In this document: positions 59,044-64,000 of the stretch, piece by piece | Numbering within the stretch: the stretch's first letter is position 1 | How the letters are laid out: every line of letters starts with the position of its first letter | NCBI RefSeq assembly: GCF_003217575.1 | Contig: NZ_QJTC01000003.1 | Span: 124,001 to 188,000, forward strand | Source of the DNA: Xylophilus ampelinus | Lineage (GTDB): Bacteria; Pseudomonadota; Gammaproteobacteria; Burkholderiales; Burkholderiaceae_C | Length of the DNA: 64,000 bases | Direction: 5' to 3' | Translations under genes and position numbers: made by a program | The notes under the pieces: generated by a model | Seen by the model: the letters and a program-made list of their open reading frames with translations, nothing else | Database searches by the model: none | What the model was told of the DNA's origin: nothing

Positions 59044-60213
59044 ATGCCCGATATCATCGCCGTATCCGCCGCCCCTTTCCGCATCTCGTCCCGCACCGCC
59101 CCGGCTCGCATGCCGCGGCCGGCGCGTCTTCCGGGAGGTCTGGTCTACGTCACTCCAGAGATGCCCGGCCTGAGCCGGTTCAGGCGCGGCAAGGCGTTTC
59201 GCTACCGCCGCCACGATGGCGAGTGGCTGCGGGACCCGGACGAGATCGCGCGCATCGACCAGCTCGCGATTCCGCCGGCCTACACCCAGGTCTGGATCTG
59301 CCCCCTGGTCAACGGCCATCTGCAGGCCACCGGGCTGGACGCTCGCGGCCGCAAGCAGTACCGCTACCACGCCGACTGGCGGCTGCAGCGCGACGAAAGC
59401 AAGTTCGAGCGGCTGGAGGCCTTCGGTTCGGCGTTGCCGCGCATCCGGGCCCGCGTCGCCCGCGACCTGGTGCCGCCCACGGGCGAACCGCTGGGACGCA
59501 CCGTGGTGCTGGCGACGCTGGTGCGGCTGCTCGACACCACCTACATGCGGGTCGGCAACGAGGAGTACGCCAGCACCAACGGCTCCTACGGCCTGACCAC
59601 CTTACGGATGCCGCATGCCGGCGTGCGCGGCAGCGTGCTGAAGCTGCGGTTCCGCGGCAAGAGCGGGGTGCTGTAGGAGGTCCAGCTCGACGACCCGCGC
59701 GTCGCCCGCGTGGTGCGGCGCTGCCAGCAGCTGCCCGGTCAGGAGCTGTTCCAGTACGAGGACGAGAACGGCATGCCGCACGCGGTCGGCTCCAGCGACG
59801 TCAACGACTACCTGCGCGAGATCGTCCCCGGCGACGACGGCCTGCACTTCACCGCCAAGGATTTCCGTACCTGGCACGGCACGGTCCAGGCGCTGGAGCT
59901 GACCCGGCTCGCCTGCGGGCAGGAAGGTGCAGCCGCGTACAGTGCCAAGCACGTGCTGGCCGAGGTGGCCAGGCAACTGGGCAATACGCCGGCGGTGTGC
60001 AAAAAGTCCTATGTCCACCCTGCTGTGCTGGCACTCGGCGGCACGCTGGGGTCGGACGTGGGCACCGGCATCTCCGGCATCTGGGATCGGATCGCCGGGA
60101 AGTCGCAGCGCCAGCGCAAGCTGTATGCGGCCGAGCACCGCCTGCTGGCGTTTCTGCAGGAACACCGCAAGCGGCCGTTTCGGGCGCGTGCCGCGGTCGA
60201 GAAAGCCGCCTGA
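59044..60213 (+). pseudogene. Type IB DNA topoisomerase split by an in-frame amber codon
   Basis: One frame of 389 codons encodes a poxvirus-type topoisomerase IB but is cut by TAG at 59674-59676 between RGKSGVL and EVQLDDPRVAR. Before it lie the conserved VGNEEYASTNGSYGLTTLR catalytic-arginine region and the DNA-binding N-terminus. After it lie DFRTWHGTVQA, with its active-site Arg and His, and KKSYVHPAVL, which holds the nucleophilic tyrosine. The fragment after the stop could start again at the ATG near 59773, but alone it would lack the first catalytic arginine. All catalytic residues are otherwise intact, so the lesion looks recent. Confidence 0.88.
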
Positions 60214-60262
60214 CGCCGCGCCCGTGCGCGAGAGGCCCTGCGCACGAGGCGCGGGGGCCGGT

Positions 60263-60931
60263 TCAGGCCGTCGGGGCGCGCAGGATCACGCGGTCGGCGG
60301 TCACGTCGAGCGGCCAGCGCAGGTCGGCGCACAGCATCTGAAGCGCTGCGGCATCGACCTGCAGCCGCCGGGCCGACGGTCGCATCGACAGGTCGAAAGC
60401 GGCGCCCGTCGGGGTGCGGTGGAAGTGCAATCCGCCATCGGCAGCCACCGCACGGATCGCCATCGGTGCGGTAGCGCTGTCCTGCAGGTAGCACAGGGTG
60501 CCCAGCACCGCATACAGCACGCGGCCGGGGATGACCTCGGGCCAGTCCGCTGGGGCCGCCGCGCTCTCCGACAGCTGCATGTCGTAGAGATCGAGCATCG
60601 GCCGTGCCATCTCCATCGCCTGGGCGATGTCGGCGGGCGCCCGCTGGCCGTCCGTCGCCTCGGTGTCCCAGCGGCTCAGCGACCGGATGCCGACCACGGT
60701 CAACTGCAGCTGTTCCTCGGTCTGGCCGAGCCGTTTGAGGCTCTGCGCCATGTCGAAGGGTTCGGCGCCCAGGTAGCGGCGCAACACGGTATTGCCCATG
60801 CGCACCACCGAAAGGGGCCCCGCCATGTCGTGGCGGATGGCGGGCAGCACCCGCATCAGCAACTCGTGGCGCACGCCCGCGGCATGCCAGGCATCGGCCG
60901 GGGCCAGCGCGCCCCTGTCGTCGGGGCTCAT
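60263..60931 (-). CDS. DHp-containing protein, probable histidine phosphotransferase (ChpT-like)
   Basis: This 222-residue protein has a histidine-kinase-type H box in AIRHDMAGPLSVVRMGN (histidine near residue 37), followed by a helical region that could form a four-helix dimer. Its C-terminal half does not show N, G1 or G2 ATP-binding motifs. DHp plus a degenerate catalytic domain is the plan of ChpT-type phosphotransferases. Its ATG overlaps the stop of the response-regulator gene (ATGA), and the pair follows a bacteriophytochrome. A phosphorelay role from phytochrome through this regulator is likely but inferred. Confidence 0.65.
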   Translation of the reverse strand: MSPDDRGALAPADAWHAAGVRHELLMRVLPAIRHDMAGPLSVVRMGNTVLRRYLGAEPFDMAQSLKRLGQTEEQLQLTVVGIRSLSRWDTEATDGQRAPADIAQAMEMARPMLDLYDMQLSESAAAPADWPEVIPGRVLYAVLGTLCYLQDSATAPMAIRAVAADGGLHFHRTPTGAAFDLSMRPSARRLQVDAAALQMLCADLRWPLDVTADRVILRAPTA

Positions 60932-61296
60932 CGGTTGTGCGCCACGTCTGCCAGGATGCGTTCGAGCTTCTCGAAGTCGACCGGCTTTTGCATGAAATGC
61001 GCGAAGATCGCCATGTCGTCGGCATTGCCGCCGTCGGCCGAGAGGCCGGTCACGGCGATCAGCAGCGGTGTTTCGGCTCCGGCCATCTGCTGCAGCTTGC
61101 GCCCCAACTCGGTGCCGTGCATGTCGGGCAGGGTCAGGTCGAGCAGGTAGACATGGGCCGGCGCCTCGGCGGCCATCGCCAGGGCCTGCTGGGCGTTGTA
61201 GGCGCAGCGCACGTCGTAGCCCTGCATGTCGAGCAGTTCCTGGAACAGCTCGGCCGCTTCGCGGTTGTCGTCGACGATGAGGATATTGAGTTCCAC
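60928..61296 (-). CDS. Single-domain response regulator (BphR-like)
   Basis: This 122-residue CheY-like receiver has the acidic pocket D9/D10 (LIVDDN), the phosphoacceptor D53 in YLLDLTLPD, the switch threonine in AVTGLSADGG and the conserved lysine in QKPVDF. No output domain follows, so it must signal through a partner, possibly the DHp protein encoded next. It starts with GTG at 61296, 65 nt after the phytochrome stop, and overlaps the following gene. Position and size match BphR regulators paired with bacteriophytochromes. Confidence 0.9.
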   Translation of the reverse strand: MELNILIVDDNREAAELFQELLDMQGYDVRCAYNAQQALAMAAEAPAHVYLLDLTLPDMHGTELGRKLQQMAGAETPLLIAVTGLSADGGNADDMAIFAHFMQKPVDFEKLERILADVAHNR

Positions 61297-61361
61297 GGAG
61301 CACTTTCTACGAGATCGGGCGCAGCAGGATGCGGGCGACAGGGTCGCACGCGGCGCCTTGC

Positions 61362-63587
61362 CTATCCAACAGGAGACACGTCGGGCGGCTGCAGGGGCAG
61401 GCGTACCGTGAACACCACGTGGGGTTTTTCAAAAGAATAGCCGATGCTGCCGTGGTGGGCGGTAACGATTTCGTTCGCGATGTAGAGCCCCAAGCCCAGG
61501 CCGCTTTTGTTGCGCTCGTTGCCGAGCGACTGGCGCTTGAACGGATTGAACAGCACCGTCTCCAGCTCGGGCGGAATCGGCGATCCGACGTTGCTGACGG
61601 CCAGATGGACCGCGTCTCCTTCCCGACTGAGGCGCAGCACGATCGGCTCGCCGGAACCTCCGTGGTGGCGCGCGTTGCTCACCAGGTTCGTGACCACCTG
61701 CGCGGTGCGGTCGGGGTCCACGTGCGCGATCAGCCGCTCGGGCAGCTCGCGCGTGAACAGGCTGCCCGGATGCGCCAGCAGCGATTCGTCGAGCAGATCG
61801 TTGACCAGCGCCGCCAGATCGGTCGGCACGATATTGAGGCCCAGGCCCAGGCCGCCCTGGAGCCGCGATATGTCGAGCACCTGGCTCACCAGCCGCTGCA
61901 TGCGGCTGCTGGACGACTGGATGCGCTGGCCCAGCCGGCCCTGGTGGTCGCTGCTGCCCTTCTCGAGCACCCGGGCGGCCATGCTGATCGAATGCAGCGG
62001 GTCGCGCAGGTCGTGGCCCAGGATCGCCAGCAGCTGGTTGCGGGCGCGGTGGAGCTCGGCCACCCGGGCCGCATTGGCGCGCATCAGCTCGTCGAGCAGC
62101 TGGCGGCCGATCTCGAGCGTCGTGGCGTCCCATTCGACCGCCCGGCCGCGCACCGTCTCGCGCCATATGGCGAAAGAGCCGCGCGGCGTGAGGCGCGAGC
62201 CCAGCGGGCCGACGGTGTATTCCTTCTCGGGCTTGCCGCCCCACAGGATGGTTTCGATCTGCTCCTTGCGCACCAGCACCAGCCAGCTATGCGACGCGGC
62301 GTCGAATCGCAGCCCCAGCACGCCGCACCAGTAGCCCAGTTCCGACTGCAACTGCGGCGGGAACTGCGCCAGCGCGCTCAGGTTGACCATGTGGCCCGAC
62401 GCGTCGGTATCCGTGTCGTTGAGCCAGCGGACCAGCGCGCGGGCCGCCTCGACCGGCATGTCGCCCTCGACCGACAGCTTGCTGCCGTCGGCGACGATCA
62501 GCGCGTGGGCGCCGAAGATGTCCATCAGCGGCTGGCCCAGCGCGACGAAGGCCGCGGTGGGATCGTCGGCGTGCAACGCGCTTTCCATCACGCTGGCGCG
62601 GATCGTGGCGGCCGATGCCATGCGGGCCGCATGGTCGCGGGCGGTGACGGTCTGCACGTTGGCGGCCAGGATCTGCGCCACCACGTCGCAGGCCATACGT
62701 ACCGAATAGGGCATCTGGCGCGGCGCCATGTGGTGGCAGGCGATCATGCCCCACAGCTCGCCGTGCACGACGATCGAGACGCTCATCGACGCGCCCACGC
62801 CCATGTTGGTCAGATACTCGATATGGATCGGCGAGACCGCCCGCAGCACCGCGTGGCTCATGTCCAGCGGGGTGTCGGCCGACTCCGTAGTCGCCAGCAC
62901 GTCGACCGGCGCCGCGCCGATGTCGGCGATCAGGCGCAGCGTGTTCTCGACGTAGAGGCGCCGCGCCTGCGCCGGGATGTCGCTGGCCGGATAGCGACGG
63001 CCGAGGAAGGGGTCGAGCGATGCATCGCAGTTCTCTGCGACCACCTCGCCACTGCCGTCGGGGCGGAAGCGGTAGGCCATGACGCGGTCGAAGCCGGTCA
63101 GCTGGCGGATCTCGTGCGTTGCCGTCGCCAGCAGGCTGTCGAGCGAGCGCTGGCGCTTGAGCCGGTCCATCGCCCGGTGGGCCTTCGACGCGAAGCCGTC
63201 GAGCATGTCGTCCGACTGCTGGCGCAGTTCGTACTCGGCCAGCAACAGCCCCTTGGAGCTGTGCAGGATCAGGTCGAAACTGCGTTCCCCGATCGTCGTC
63301 GGGACCGCCAAAGGCAGCGATTCGCCGTTGGCCAGCGCCGCGAATCCGTCGTCGAAGGCCGTGTGGGTCTCGGCGTCGGCGGCGAAGTGATGGGGCAGCA
63401 GCGCGGTGCCGAGCGCCGGCAGGATCGGGCCGAGCAGGGCGGCGGCATTGGCGCTGGCGTGCACCAGCCGACGTTCCATGTCGAAGGCGAGCATCGCGCC
63501 GTGCGGCTGGATCTGGCCGGGGATGTGGATCGGCTCCCGGTCGCAATTGTCGAGCGTGACCGGTGGGCGGGCGGTGGCCTGGCTCAT
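61362..63587 (-). CDS. bphP: Bacteriophytochrome histidine kinase
   Basis: This 741-residue red/far-red photoreceptor has PAS, GAF and PHY domains (about residues 18-490) and a C-terminal kinase. Biliverdin should attach to C15 in DNCDREPIHIPGQIQPHG; the GAF PASDIPAQARRLY motif and a histidine in the AVSPIHIEYL segment contact the pigment. The kinase has an H box (GHDLRDPLHS, near residue 525), an N box (TNLVSNARHHG) and a G box (NKSGLGLGLYIANEI). It starts at 63587, overlapping the heme oxygenase stop (ATGA), so pigment-making enzyme and apoprotein are made together. Phosphate would pass to the downstream response regulator. Confidence 0.95.
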   Translation of the reverse strand: MSQATARPPVTLDNCDREPIHIPGQIQPHGAMLAFDMERRLVHASANAAALLGPILPALGTALLPHHFAADAETHTAFDDGFAALANGESLPLAVPTTIGERSFDLILHSSKGLLLAEYELRQQSDDMLDGFASKAHRAMDRLKRQRSLDSLLATATHEIRQLTGFDRVMAYRFRPDGSGEVVAENCDASLDPFLGRRYPASDIPAQARRLYVENTLRLIADIGAAPVDVLATTESADTPLDMSHAVLRAVSPIHIEYLTNMGVGASMSVSIVVHGELWGMIACHHMAPRQMPYSVRMACDVVAQILAANVQTVTARDHAARMASAATIRASVMESALHADDPTAAFVALGQPLMDIFGAHALIVADGSKLSVEGDMPVEAARALVRWLNDTDTDASGHMVNLSALAQFPPQLQSELGYWCGVLGLRFDAASHSWLVLVRKEQIETILWGGKPEKEYTVGPLGSRLTPRGSFAIWRETVRGRAVEWDATTLEIGRQLLDELMRANAARVAELHRARNQLLAILGHDLRDPLHSISMAARVLEKGSSDHQGRLGQRIQSSSSRMQRLVSQVLDISRLQGGLGLGLNIVPTDLAALVNDLLDESLLAHPGSLFTRELPERLIAHVDPDRTAQVVTNLVSNARHHGGSGEPIVLRLSREGDAVHLAVSNVGSPIPPELETVLFNPFKRQSLGNERNKSGLGLGLYIANEIVTAHHGSIGYSFEKPHVVFTVRLPLQPPDVSPVG

Positions 63588-64000
63588 GCCAGAACCTCCA
63601 TTCGCTCGAAGCGGCCGACCAGGGCGTCGAAGCCCGCGACCGCGCCGCGCACCGCGGCCGCCGTCTCGGCCGGCGTGCGCACCGCGGCGCGCAGCTCGGC
63701 CATGAAGGTCCTCCAGCGGGCACCGACCGCGGCGTCGCCCTGCAGGTAGCGCAGCGGATGCGGTGCCAGGCGCGCCTGCAACCGGCGGTGCAGCATCGCA
63801 CCGCCGAGCTGGGAGCCTTCCACGACATAGGCCAGGCCCCAGGCATAGGCCAAGGGCTCGGCGGCCGCGCCCGCGCGCAGGGCGTGGGCGGCGGCGGTGT
63901 CATGGAAGGTAGGGGCGAGGGCGGGGGCGTGGGCGTCTTGCAGGTCGGCCTCGGCCCTGGCCAGCCGCCGACCCTGCAGGCCGGGCCATTCGGCGGGCAC
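63584..64000 (-). CDS. bphO: Biliverdin-producing heme oxygenase, 3' part
   Basis: Only the last about 138 residues lie in the window; the 5' part continues beyond base 64000. The visible YAWGLAYVVEGSQLGGAMLH segment is the distal-helix motif of bacterial heme oxygenases, and a helical C-terminus follows. The proximal histidine near the N-terminus is not in the window. The enzyme splits heme to biliverdin, the chromophore of the phytochrome encoded next, and is coupled to it by a 4-nt overlap. Confidence 0.82.
   Translation of the reverse strand: MPAEWPGLQGRRLARAEADLQDAHAPALAPTFHDTAAAHALRAGAAAEPLAYAWGLAYVVEGSQLGGAMLHRRLQARLAPHPLRYLQGDAAVGARWRTFMAELRAAVRTPAETAAAVRGAVAGFDALVGRFERMEVLA

Overview
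The window is GC-rich, densely coding DNA that looks like a chromosome segment of a betaproteobacterium of the family Comamonadaceae (Variovorax/Acidovorax/Xylophilus-like). This rests on gene content and arrangement: dnaG-rpoD, tamA-tamB, a divergent pcaHG/pcaQ locus, PHP/YciO/site-2-protease/TrpS order, and a short AT-rich palindrome typical of comamonad spacers. No rRNA, tRNA, CRISPR array or prophage was seen. The genus is an inference from memory of such genomes, not a database result.

Layout. 1-10.8 kb: a rightward catabolic operon for a sugar or sugar acid: PdxA2-like dehydrogenase, enolase-superfamily acid dehydratase, cytochrome b561, a CUT1-type ABC importer with two different binding proteins, an SMP-30 lactonase and a YncE-like beta-propeller. 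10.9-14.6 kb (leftward): an osmoprotectant binding-protein/permease fusion, a DedA protein and a cardiolipin-synthase-like phospholipase D. 14.6-16 kb: a non-coding, repeat-rich island with a 172-bp near-perfect inverted repeat and tandem tetra/pentanucleotide tracts. 16-21.6 kb: a diguanylate cyclase, a chemoreceptor with an AT-rich 5' third, a hairpin element, a GST with a small partner gene, and phenylalanine hydroxylase. 21.7-28 kb (leftward): phoD, dnaG, rpoD. 28.4-37.7 kb (leftward): moxR, a small membrane protein, a GNAT acetyltransferase and a frameshifted VWA gene, then tamA and tamB. 37.8-41.2 kb: cytochrome c4, then protocatechuate dioxygenase genes with their LysR regulator. 41.5-49.6 kb: two small exported proteins, trpS, a site-2 protease, a YciO-type protein, a frameshifted DMT transporter, a PHP phosphatase, an SGNH hydrolase and opgC. 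49.7-50.5 kb: a decayed IS5-family element. 50.9-60.2 kb: bioB, a PAS-GGDEF protein, L-lactate dehydrogenase, a [2Fe-2S] protein, a DMT exporter, dinB and a topoisomerase IB gene split by an in-frame amber codon. 60.3-64 kb (leftward): a red-light-sensing operon of heme oxygenase (cut by the window edge), bacteriophytochrome kinase, single-domain response regulator and a small DHp-type protein resembling a ChpT-style phosphotransferase.

The most interesting points are the phytochrome operon with its kinase-like partner lacking visible ATP-binding motifs, several families of non-coding repeats recurring within the window, and a cluster of gene lesions (VWA, DMT, topoisomerase IB). Two of these are single-G losses and could be assembly errors as well as true mutations.
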